Source of the DNA: a virus
Virus record (IMG/VR): IMGVR_UViG_3300029954_000998
Location: 1 to 41,827 of that record
Reading direction: 5' to 3' (one strand)
Length of the DNA stretch: 41,827 nt
The notes below the pieces were generated by a model. It saw nothing but the letters and a program-made list of their open reading frames with translations. It did not search any database and was not told the DNA's origin. The stretch's first letter is position 1. Every line of letters begins with the position of its first letter. Shown here in pieces: positions 31,294 through 40,444 of the stretch. The translations under genes and the position numbers were made by a program.

Positions 31294-31726
31294 GCATGAT
31301 CGCAGCGACATGCTCGCCTACGTCAACCGCTTGGAAGCGGAAATGACGACGATGCCGCAAGTGGATGTACCTGTCTGGAATAACTGGGCTCCAGGCATCT
31401 ATGCGCGCACGATCCTGATCCGTGCTGGCGTGATGCTAACCGGTGCCGTTCATAAAACAGAGCATTTGTGCATCGTATCTGGTGATCACACATTTACCAC
31501 TGATGATGGCGTGCAGCGCATTACTCACCCTCATCAAATCATGTTATCGAAGCCCGGCGCCAAGCGCGCCGGCTATTCGCACGCTGATACATGGTTCACC
31601 ACCGTGCACGCCACCAACGAGACAGATCTAGACAAGTTGGTTTTGGAACTATGTGACGTGAGGGGGCAGGAGCTGATTGGCGGTAGTGAGAACAAACAAA
31701 TGCTGCATAACCTTCTGAAGGGCTGA
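31280..31726 (+). CDS. cupin-like phage protein
   Basis: 148 residues. The start ATG at 31280 has GGAG six bases upstream and overlaps the previous gene by 14 bases; a longer frame is only its shadow. GVMLTGAVHKTEHLCIVSGD, THPHQIMLSKPGAKRAG and YSHADTWFTTVHATN show a cupin barrel with possible metal ligands (H, E, H). Found at this place in several podoviruses; role unknown. Confidence 0.75.
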   Translation: MQLTEHDRSDMLAYVNRLEAEMTTMPQVDVPVWNNWAPGIYARTILIRAGVMLTGAVHKTEHLCIVSGDHTFTTDDGVQRITHPHQIMLSKPGAKRAGYSHADTWFTTVHATNETDLDKLVLELCDVRGQELIGGSENKQMLHNLLKG

Positions 31727-31728
31727 AC

Positions 31729-32262
31729 ATGTCACTTGCAATTACAGCCGTAGCAGTCGCTGCAGTCGGTGCCGGCGTAAGCGCCTACAGCTCCTATCAA
31801 GCAGGCCAGGCGCAGAAAGCAGCTGCGAACTATCAATCTCAGGTGGCGGCCAACAATGCCACTATCGCAAACATGAATGCCAATGCTGCTACCGCAGAGG
31901 GAAATCAGCAGTTACAGGCAGCGCAAGAACAAGCATCGCAGCATCAAGGGATGATTCGCGCTGTCATGGGCGCCGGTGGCATCGATCTGAACTCAGGTAG
32001 TGCATTGCGCAATCAGCAAGGTGTTGCCGAGGTCGATTCATTAAACCAAGCAACCATCACCAGTAATGCCGCACGTTCGGCATGGAACTATCGGACACAG
32101 GGCTCGAACTATGATTCGACCGCTCAACTTGAGACGATGCAGGGAAATCAGGCCAGTACAGCGGGTTACATGTCTTCGTTCTCAACGCTACTAAGTAGTG
32201 CTGGAACGACAGCAAGCCAATATAACAGGGCCACGGCTGCGCCCTCTTCTGCAACCTCTTAA
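31729..32262 (+). CDS. internal virion protein (gp14-like)
   Basis: 177 residues. A hydrophobic N-terminal helix (LAITAVAVAAVGAGVSAYSS) is followed by a long Ala/Gln helix and GMIRAVMGAGGIDLNSGSAL. This resembles T7 gp14-type ejection proteins that insert into the outer membrane during DNA delivery. Confidence 0.75.
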   Translation: MSLAITAVAVAAVGAGVSAYSSYQAGQAQKAAANYQSQVAANNATIANMNANAATAEGNQQLQAAQEQASQHQGMIRAVMGAGGIDLNSGSALRNQQGVAEVDSLNQATITSNAARSAWNYRTQGSNYDSTAQLETMQGNQASTAGYMSSFSTLLSSAGTTASQYNRATAAPSSATS

Positions 32263-32271
32263 ATAAAAATC

Positions 32272-34599
32272 ATGCCTATTCTGCCAACACTCGAAACTTC
32301 GCAAAGCGTCTTCAGTACTGGCGCGCTTGGCCCGCAACAGGTTCAAGCGTCTGCGGCAGATTTTGGTGGCCTGACTGCGCAGGCTGGCCAACAGATTGGG
32401 CAAGCCGCACAAAGTGTTAGCGGTGACGTCAGTCAGATCGGCCTGCGGCAGAAAGCAATTCAAGATGAAACTGATGTAAATAGTACTTACTATAAGCAAA
32501 CTTTCCCGGCGATCACTGATGCTACGCAAAAGTATCTAAATTTGCAGGGCAAGGATGCTGTTGACGCGTTACCAGCATATCAGGCGCAACTTGAGCAAAT
32601 TCGCTCAGACCAGCGCGATACTCTGGCGAATCCGCAGCAACAGCAAATGTTTGACAACATTGCCCGCAGGACGATTGCGTTTAACGTAGATGGCGCCGCA
32701 CGCCATGCGACGCAGCAGAACATCGTATATCAGGATCAGACCTCGGCCGGCATGGTAGCGGCGGCCGGCGACCTGGCCGTACAGCATTGGAATGACCCGG
32801 TTGGATTTAATGTCGGCTTGCAATCTGGCGTCAGCGAAATCATGACGCATGCTCAGTATCGCGGCATGCCCATTGAATACGCGCAGAAACAGGTACAAGA
32901 CTTCACTAGCAAGACCTACACGCAGCGCCTGACGGAGATGGCAAACACCGATCCGGTGGGTGCCTATGACCTGTTCAAGAATGGCGAAACCTATACCGAT
33001 AAGCTTGGGCAGCATCATGTCGACATTCAGTCTCAGATCGATCCTGCCGTATTGCCAACGCTTGAATCACATTTGATGCAAGGTGCTAAGACGGTGCAGG
33101 CGAGCATCATTTCTCACAATGCCATTTATGGGGGCACAAGCACCGTGTCTGATCCATCGCATCTGTACGATGCCACACAGAACACGCCGCCATTGAGCAA
33201 CGTAGTTAATAAGATAGAAAGTAACGGCGCGCCAGATTCTGCCAATATCCACGGCCCGATGACAAGCAGCGGCGAGCGTGCGCAGGGCAACATGCAGGTA
33301 ATGCCGGCCACGTCGCTTAATCCGGGCTATGGCGTCACACCCGCCAAGAATAACAGCCCGGAGGAAGTCGCCCGCGTTGGTCGTGACTATATCGGCGCAA
33401 TGACCGCGAAATATCAGAATCCGGCCTTGGCGCTGGCCGCATACGACGCTGGCCCCGGTATGGTCGATGACTGGATCAACGGCACGAATAAGACCGGTAA
33501 GAATCCGAATCTAACGCAATTGCCGGATCCGCGTACCGGTGCGATATCCAATGCTGACTTCGCAGCGAAGATTCCTTTTAGCGAGACTCGGGCATACGTC
33601 GGCAAGGGCTTAGCCATGTCGTCGCAGCCAAGTGATAAGCCACAGGCATTGCCGACCACCGCAGAACTGAAAACGCAATTGCCGGACATTGCTGCAAATG
33701 CGCGTGCGGCGGCACTGAAGATGTACCCGAATGACCCGACGTTTGCAGACTCTGTTTTTCAGCGCACGCTGAACCAGGGTAATACCGTCCTGCAAGGCGT
33801 CACAGCTCAGGAAAACGGCGCGCGCGACACACTTACCAGAATGATGATCGGCAGCAAGCCAGATGGTAGCGACCGAATCACATCAATGGATCAACTCCTG
33901 TCGACGCCGGCAGGAAAACAGGCATGGGCAAACGCCACTCCCGAAGTGCAGGCAGGAATACAGAGCAGTCTCGCTAAACCTCAGAACGTCCCTATGACGC
34001 AGGAAGGATTCAACCTGTATTACCAGATGCGGGGCCAGGCAGCGAATGACCCCAATAAATTTGTGCAGCAGGATCTGAGCGGCCTGTACGGGAAGATGCC
34101 GCTGGCGCAGATTTTGGAACTGACGAACGTGCAGGCCGGTCTGGCTAAGGGCGCACAGGGCCAGGTAGGAAAGTCCTTGGACTGGTCAAAAACAAAGGGT
34201 GACGTCGATGACATGCTCAAGCCGCTTGGGCTTGGAAATGCAGCGAAGTCAGGCACGGACCAGTCTACCCAGACAGAGACTTTTTACGGTAAGTTGCAGG
34301 ATGCCATCGAAAGCTACCATGACCAAAACCAGAAATATCCAGACACCACGGCGACGCGCAAGATTGCGGCCGGCTTGCTAACACAAGGCACGCAAGGCCC
34401 GGATCACTGGTATTCGACGGGCAACAAAACAGCCGCCTTCCAATCGCCGGACTTGAGTAAATTTAAGGCTACGGTACCGGATGATCAAAGGCCGTTATTG
34501 CAGCAGCAATTCCAGAACGTCTATAAGCGACAGCCAACGGATGATGAGTTGAATGGACTGTACACGCAGTTTCAGCTTTCCAAGAGGAGCGGTAAATAA
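32272..34599 (+). CDS. internal virion protein with lytic transglycosylase domain
   Basis: 775 residues. An SLT-like domain lies around 308-410: VNKIESNGAP with the likely catalytic E316, GNMQVMPAT, and LALAAYDAGPGMVDDW. It would open the peptidoglycan during genome ejection. Both flanks are long helical regions rich in Gln and Ala. The stop overlaps the next start as TAATG. Confidence 0.85.
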   Translation: MPILPTLETSQSVFSTGALGPQQVQASAADFGGLTAQAGQQIGQAAQSVSGDVSQIGLRQKAIQDETDVNSTYYKQTFPAITDATQKYLNLQGKDAVDALPAYQAQLEQIRSDQRDTLANPQQQQMFDNIARRTIAFNVDGAARHATQQNIVYQDQTSAGMVAAAGDLAVQHWNDPVGFNVGLQSGVSEIMTHAQYRGMPIEYAQKQVQDFTSKTYTQRLTEMANTDPVGAYDLFKNGETYTDKLGQHHVDIQSQIDPAVLPTLESHLMQGAKTVQASIISHNAIYGGTSTVSDPSHLYDATQNTPPLSNVVNKIESNGAPDSANIHGPMTSSGERAQGNMQVMPATSLNPGYGVTPAKNNSPEEVARVGRDYIGAMTAKYQNPALALAAYDAGPGMVDDWINGTNKTGKNPNLTQLPDPRTGAISNADFAAKIPFSETRAYVGKGLAMSSQPSDKPQALPTTAELKTQLPDIAANARAAALKMYPNDPTFADSVFQRTLNQGNTVLQGVTAQENGARDTLTRMMIGSKPDGSDRITSMDQLLSTPAGKQAWANATPEVQAGIQSSLAKPQNVPMTQEGFNLYYQMRGQAANDPNKFVQQDLSGLYGKMPLAQILELTNVQAGLAKGAQGQVGKSLDWSKTKGDVDDMLKPLGLGNAAKSGTDQSTQTETFYGKLQDAIESYHDQNQKYPDTTATRKIAAGLLTQGTQGPDHWYSTGNKTAAFQSPDLSKFKATVPDDQRPLLQQQFQNVYKRQPTDDELNGLYTQFQLSKRSGK

Positions 34600-37500
34600 T
34601 GCCCGGTGATTTCGAATCATTCTTGCGTAGCCAGCCATCACCAGACGCTGCGGTACCAGGGCAGACCGCACCGGTATCGCCAGCACCTGGCGTTGATCCA
34701 ACACCTGCACAGCCAGTGGCGCCTTTCGAAGCATTTTTGCGCGCCAACAAGAGTCAGCAGGATGCGCAGCAGCTCCAGCAGGCGCAGGGCATCGCCGTTG
34801 CTAACAGCGGTAGCAGTGCGGCTGCTGCCGGACAGGCTGCCGAGGTAGGGCGTCAGATCGGTGCGCCGCAAGCCGCCGTCGAGGCTGACTTGCCGCGTTA
34901 CCAGGCGCAGGCATTGGCACAGAAGAATTCGCAGACGTTGGCCGCTAGCCCGAAGCTGGCAAGTTGGGTTGCTGCCAATCCTGACAGCGCGCGCGTGGCA
35001 CAGAACGATTTCGACGATATGTCGCAGATCGAGCCACTGTTTTCCAATGACGCGAAAAAGAGCATCGAGCCAGTGCTGATGGGATTGGCCAAGGGTGCGG
35101 TCGGTGGCTTCAATGATGCATCGCTGGCAGTCAATCGACTGATCGGCTATGGCGCACAGGGCCTGGATGCTGTTTCTGGTACAAATGCATCCGATTGGTG
35201 GTATCAGCACATGATCGCCCCGGCGCTGCAAAATAAGGACGCGACCGCGATACCAGCAAATGCGCCTTTTGGCGTTAAGGCCGCTGGCGTGGGAGGCAAC
35301 TTGCTGAGCATGATCGCCACCATTGCGGCAACTGGTGGTGCTGGCGCTGCGGCTGAAGCTGGCGAGGCTGCGACAGTCGGACAGGCCGCACTACAGACCG
35401 CAAAGACCGGCAGTCGGGCAATGGCATTCCCAGCGCTGACATCGGCAGTCAACACCGGCCAGGATGTTTACAACCAGACCGGTGACAGCAAGCAAGCGAT
35501 TCGCGCCGCACAAATGGCCTACGCCACTACTACCCTAGGCGGCATCGTTCCACTGGGCGTGCCAGGCAGCATTGGCGCACGCCTGGCTAGCGGCGCTGCC
35601 TCTGGTGCCATAACCGGTGAGGTATCGCGCCAGGCAATGAATCTGGTTATGCCGCAGCAACAAGGTTTTGATCCAGAGCAGACCATTCTTTCTGGACTGA
35701 GCGGCATGATGTTGGGTGGCCTCATGGGGCATGGCCCGCTGCATGAAGGCGTACAGCAGGCATTTAGTGATGGGCTGGCAGCAGAGACTGCAGAGCATGG
35801 CGGTCAAGCCATCGAGCAGTTGAGCAAGATTGCGCAAGAATCAAATCTGCGCACGCATGACCCGCAAGCCTTCAAGGAGTTTGTCAGATCGCAGACAGAA
35901 GACGGCAACATGCCCAACGTCTACGTAGACGGCAAGATATTCGAAGATGCCTTACATCAGTCTTCAGTTGACCCGCAGCAGATACCTGGGCTGCAAGACA
36001 GGCTTGCCGAGGCCACGCTGACCGGTGGTGACGTGCAGATTCCTGTTGAAGATTACGCAACCCACATTGCCGGTACCAATCTTGAGAATGCCATTCTGCC
36101 GAATCTGAAGGCAGAAGAAGGTGGCATGACCTATGCCGAGGGACAGAAATTCTATCAAGACGCTGCCGGCGAAATGCAGGCGCGCGCGCAAGATATCGTC
36201 AGCAAGCAGCAGGGTGTTGAGGCGCAGCAGGACGACGTCAAGGCCATTGGCGACAAGCTGATGGCCCAAATGCAGGCAACCGGACGCTTCCCTGATGACG
36301 TGGCGCGTGCCAGCATCGCGCCGGTGACAGAGTTCTATCGGACCATGGCCGAGCGCTATGGTATGAAGCCGGGCGAGTTGTACGAAAAATATCCGTTATC
36401 GATTGCAAAAGAGCGGACAGGCAATGCTGATAAGCTCGATCAGGCAACAGGATGGGATTCGGTTGAAACTGATGAACCGGGCTCTGTAGCCGCAGACAAT
36501 CCAAAGGGAGTTTATAGCCCTTCACAACGTACTATTGGCCTTTTGCAAAATGCAGACTTGAGCACGTTTCTGCATGAATCTGGGCATTTTTTCCTGCATA
36601 CCATGGGCGATCTTGCTGGGCGTGAAGATGCTCCGCAGCAAGCCAAGGATGATATGCATACTGCCATTCAATGGATGGGCGGGAAAGATTTGGCGGATTG
36701 GAATTCCCGCAGTATTAGCCAGCAGCGTGATATGCATGAGAAATGGGCGCGTGGTTATGAAACGTATTTGATGGAAGGCAAGGCACCGACGCAAGGCATG
36801 CAAGCACTGTTTTCTCGTTTTCGTTCTTGGTTGATGAACATCTATAAATCATTTAATGAATTGCATGTTCAACTAACCCCAGAGGTGCGCGGTGTGATGG
36901 ACCGTATGCTAGCCAGTGATGAGGCAATCCGGCAGGCCGAACAATCACGCGGCTATTTTCCTCTGGACCTGTCCAAGACTGGCGCCACCGATAAGCAGCA
37001 GGCAGACTATGCAGCGCTTGGCCAGCAGGCCACGCAGGATGCCGTCGGCACATTGCAAGCGCGTAGCGTGCGCGACATGCAGTACACATCGAATGCCAAG
37101 AGCAGGGCGTTGAAAGCATTGCAACGGGAGGCTGCTGGTCTGCGCCGAGGTATTCAAGATGAGGTGACCAAGGAAGTCATGGCGCAGCCTGTCGAGCGCG
37201 CCCGCGAATTCATGAAGTCCGGCAAGGTGCTGGATGCCGAGGGCAGGGAAGCGCCCGACATGCGCCCGTTGGGTGCTGGCGATGGCAAGATCAATATTGC
37301 TGACCTGAAAGAGATGTACCCGGAGGGTAATTTAAACCGCCCCGATCTGGATGCATTGCGCGGCATGACCTCCAAAACAGGCATGCATCCCGACATGATT
37401 GCCGAGATGTTCGGCCTCGGCAGCGGTGACGAGCTGGTACGAAGTCTGGCCGACGGCGAGAAGCCGAAAGAACAGATTGCCAGGCTGACCGATCAGCGCA

Positions 37501-40355
37501 TGCTTGAGCGCCACGGCGAGCTGACCGACCCTGCCGCCATGGATGCCGCTGCCAATGAAGCGGTGCACAATGAGACCCGCGCCAAGTTCATGGCCACCGG
37601 CCTGAAGCTACTGACAAAATCCCCAGTACCGGCGCGTGAGCTGGCGCGCGCGGCAACCGAAGCTGCCGAAACCACGATTGCCGCCAAGCGCGTGGGTGAT
37701 CTGAACCCGCGTCAGTATGAGGTTGCGGAAACTAAGGCGAACAAGGAGGCGTTGACTCTGGCGCCAAAGGATACGGCCGGCGCAGTTGAGGCGCAGCGTC
37801 AGGCGCTGCTCAGCAATCGCTTGGCCGCTGCCGCGCGCGATGCCGTTGCCGAGGTCAAGAAAATTGTCTCGTCGCAGGGCAAGTACGATAAGGACAGCAT
37901 CCGCAACAAGATGGATCCTGACATACTCGACCAGATCGATGCTTTGCGCGAGCGCTTCGACTTTCGTCAAAAACCACCTGAAGGCCCTACCAAGCAGCAA
38001 GTGCAGTTGCAAGCGTGGGTTGATTCGCAGAAGGATCTTGGCTACGCTCCGCTGCAAAACGCCGACATGCTAGACCCGTCGGTGCGCATGCACTATAAGG
38101 ACATGACTGTCGAGCAGTTGCGCGGCTTCAACGACACGATACGCAGCATGGAGGCCATTGCGCGAGAACGCAAAACCGTGACGATAGCCGGTAAAAAAGT
38201 CGATCTGGCCGTAGTGGTCAATGATCTGACTGCAAAAATGCAGGCGCAGGCTAACAAGTTCACCACGCAGCAACTTGTTGATAGGCCGCGCGCTGGCGTC
38301 GACAGCAATTTCTCCGTAGCGCTTGACCGTTCTGCCGCATTCCTGCGCTCAGCATCTGCCGAGCTCAAACCGCAGCAGTTCAAAGCCAATCAGTTCGATC
38401 AGCACGAAATCATGGGGCCATTCGCCAAGGCGATTTTTGGCCGTGTCTTCGATGCCAACTATCACAAGCTAGATATGCTCAAGGCGCTATCGAACGATTT
38501 CAAAGCAGCCGGCGAGCGCCTGGGGCCAGATTGGCAAAAGGGCTTGACCGACACGGTAAGCAATACCAGGCTCCTCGACGCAGACTTGACCAAAGAAGCC
38601 GGAACGCCAGTCTATCGCCGTTTGACGCGCGGCGACATGCTGGGCATCGCGCGCCATGTCGGCAATGAGTCCAACTTCGACAAGTTGACTAAGGGCATGG
38701 AATGGCAGCCGAATGATGTTTGGTCATTCTTGCACGACAACATGACAGCCAAGGATTGGGAAGCCACACAGCAGACATGGGATGCATTTGAAAAACATTG
38801 GCCGGAAATGGTCGAGATGAATAAGCGGCTAGGCAACACCTCGCCGGATCACATCGAGCGGCGCCCATTCCGTACTGCCACCGGCCAAGATATGCAAGGC
38901 GGCTATGCGCCACTGGACTATGACCCTATACGTTCCAAGCTGGCTGTGCGCAAGTCAGATTCATCGGCAATCGATCCTGCCGAGGGGCTTTTCGGAAAAG
39001 GATATTTCCGCGCTGACACCACCACCAACGGCTCACTGAATGGCCGGGTGGCGAACTATTACGACCGTCTTGATTTAGATTTTCATTCCATCGAACGGCG
39101 TTTGCACGATACCGTGCATGACCTTGCTTATCGCGAGGCTTTACTTGACGTGCATAAAATTCTCACCAATGGTGATTTCCGGCGACAGTTCCAATTGAGC
39201 TACGGCCCAGAGCAGTACAAGTCAATGCAACAGTGGGTAGGCGACCTGGCCAATGGGCAGAACCGCGATCAACAGTTGAGTCGCATCGGGGCAATCCTGA
39301 GCAGCAGTCGGCGCGCCATAGTCGCCAATGGCATTGCCTTGCGCATATCCACCGCCCTCAAGCATGGCGGCAGCGCGGCATTCAAGTCACTAGGTTATTT
39401 CAGCGGCGGCGGTGAAAAATACTTTGGCGCACGAATGGCTGCCATCGGTACAAGTCCATCGAGGGAAATAGCTGGCGCCGTAGCCAAGTTCCCGGAAATC
39501 CGAGCTCGCCTCATGCAACAGGATCGGGATTATCGGCAAATGACGGCTTCGATGTTTCAGCCAGAGGGACTGCACGCCAGGGCTGAGCGCTTTGGGCATT
39601 CAATGGTTGCTGGCTTGGACATGATGACAGCAGTGCCGACGGCCTGGGCGGCCTATGATCGCGCAATCTCTGAGGGCATCCCTATCAATCGAGGCGGCAC
39701 CGGCCAACCGATGAGCGAGGCTGACGCCGTCGCCTATGCCAATCAGATCGTGCGCGAAGCCCATGGCAGCAATATTGAATCGTCGCGCTCGATGGTCCTG
39801 CAGAATAAGGATAACGCGGTCAAAATGATGACCACGCTGTACGGCTTCATGAATAACACGCTGGGCCAAAACATGGACATGGCATCGAAGTTGCGCACGG
39901 CCGGGTTTAGCAAGCCCGAAGTCTTATCTCGTTACATGATGGCAATGATCGTGCCAGCACTATGGGCAGGCGCGCTAGAATCGCATCATGGTGATGAGAG
40001 ATGGATCAAATGGGCGGCCGGTGCGATCACTGGCGAATACGCTGGCATGGTGCCGTTTGCGCGGGAAGCGTGGTCGGCAATCAAAGGATACCCATCGGCT
40101 GGCGTGCCTGCATATATGTCGGCAATGGGTGCAATTGCCAAGCCAGCACAGGATGCTTACAAGCTGGCTACCGGTGGTCAAGTAAAAGCGCCCATTAAAG
40201 ACCTCGGAAATGCGGCAGGATTGCTTATTCCTGGCCTTGGTCAGATCGGCACGACATTGCAATACGCGGCAGACGTACATAGTGGAAAAGAACAGCCGCA
40301 CGGAGCTGTAGATGTCGCGCGCGGGCTGACCCTCGGACAAAGCAACAAACATTAA
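34599..40355 (+). CDS. giant internal virion/ejection protein with HESGH motif
   Basis: 1918 residues, comparable to the largest podovirus core proteins (T7 gp16-like role). Two copies of an FExFLR motif lie at the N-terminus (FESFLRS, FEAFLRA). A Gly/Ala-rich hydrophobic region (about 210-375) could insert in membranes. A zincin-like HESGH motif at residues 659-663 (LHESGHFFLHTMGDL) resembles metallopeptidase sites in polyvalent phage proteins. Helical C-terminal half with VKMMTTLYGFMNNTLGQNMD. It is probably injected with the DNA. The N-terminus has AAGAGGAG upstream of its ATG. Confidence 0.8.
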   Translation: MPGDFESFLRSQPSPDAAVPGQTAPVSPAPGVDPTPAQPVAPFEAFLRANKSQQDAQQLQQAQGIAVANSGSSAAAAGQAAEVGRQIGAPQAAVEADLPRYQAQALAQKNSQTLAASPKLASWVAANPDSARVAQNDFDDMSQIEPLFSNDAKKSIEPVLMGLAKGAVGGFNDASLAVNRLIGYGAQGLDAVSGTNASDWWYQHMIAPALQNKDATAIPANAPFGVKAAGVGGNLLSMIATIAATGGAGAAAEAGEAATVGQAALQTAKTGSRAMAFPALTSAVNTGQDVYNQTGDSKQAIRAAQMAYATTTLGGIVPLGVPGSIGARLASGAASGAITGEVSRQAMNLVMPQQQGFDPEQTILSGLSGMMLGGLMGHGPLHEGVQQAFSDGLAAETAEHGGQAIEQLSKIAQESNLRTHDPQAFKEFVRSQTEDGNMPNVYVDGKIFEDALHQSSVDPQQIPGLQDRLAEATLTGGDVQIPVEDYATHIAGTNLENAILPNLKAEEGGMTYAEGQKFYQDAAGEMQARAQDIVSKQQGVEAQQDDVKAIGDKLMAQMQATGRFPDDVARASIAPVTEFYRTMAERYGMKPGELYEKYPLSIAKERTGNADKLDQATGWDSVETDEPGSVAADNPKGVYSPSQRTIGLLQNADLSTFLHESGHFFLHTMGDLAGREDAPQQAKDDMHTAIQWMGGKDLADWNSRSISQQRDMHEKWARGYETYLMEGKAPTQGMQALFSRFRSWLMNIYKSFNELHVQLTPEVRGVMDRMLASDEAIRQAEQSRGYFPLDLSKTGATDKQQADYAALGQQATQDAVGTLQARSVRDMQYTSNAKSRALKALQREAAGLRRGIQDEVTKEVMAQPVERAREFMKSGKVLDAEGREAPDMRPLGAGDGKINIADLKEMYPEGNLNRPDLDALRGMTSKTGMHPDMIAEMFGLGSGDELVRSLADGEKPKEQIARLTDQRMLERHGELTDPAAMDAAANEAVHNETRAKFMATGLKLLTKSPVPARELARAATEAAETTIAAKRVGDLNPRQYEVAETKANKEALTLAPKDTAGAVEAQRQALLSNRLAAAARDAVAEVKKIVSSQGKYDKDSIRNKMDPDILDQIDALRERFDFRQKPPEGPTKQQVQLQAWVDSQKDLGYAPLQNADMLDPSVRMHYKDMTVEQLRGFNDTIRSMEAIARERKTVTIAGKKVDLAVVVNDLTAKMQAQANKFTTQQLVDRPRAGVDSNFSVALDRSAAFLRSASAELKPQQFKANQFDQHEIMGPFAKAIFGRVFDANYHKLDMLKALSNDFKAAGERLGPDWQKGLTDTVSNTRLLDADLTKEAGTPVYRRLTRGDMLGIARHVGNESNFDKLTKGMEWQPNDVWSFLHDNMTAKDWEATQQTWDAFEKHWPEMVEMNKRLGNTSPDHIERRPFRTATGQDMQGGYAPLDYDPIRSKLAVRKSDSSAIDPAEGLFGKGYFRADTTTNGSLNGRVANYYDRLDLDFHSIERRLHDTVHDLAYREALLDVHKILTNGDFRRQFQLSYGPEQYKSMQQWVGDLANGQNRDQQLSRIGAILSSSRRAIVANGIALRISTALKHGGSAAFKSLGYFSGGGEKYFGARMAAIGTSPSREIAGAVAKFPEIRARLMQQDRDYRQMTASMFQPEGLHARAERFGHSMVAGLDMMTAVPTAWAAYDRAISEGIPINRGGTGQPMSEADAVAYANQIVREAHGSNIESSRSMVLQNKDNAVKMMTTLYGFMNNTLGQNMDMASKLRTAGFSKPEVLSRYMMAMIVPALWAGALESHHGDERWIKWAAGAITGEYAGMVPFAREAWSAIKGYPSAGVPAYMSAMGAIAKPAQDAYKLATGGQVKAPIKDLGNAAGLLIPGLGQIGTTLQYAADVHSGKEQPHGAVDVARGLTLGQSNKH

Positions 40356-40382
40356 ATTTTTTTAACAGTACTTGCGCAAGCC

Positions 40383-40408
40383 CGGCTACACCTTCACACA
40401 GCCACCCG
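40383..40408 (+). repeat. 26-bp direct repeat, copy B (before tail fibre gene)
   Basis: Identical to 24657-24682. Lies in the ~90-bp gap after the giant internal protein and 37 bases before the proposed tail fibre start. Confidence 0.8.
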
Positions 40409-40444
40409 CGCAACCGCAAGGCAAAAACCTTTATAGGTGATGCC

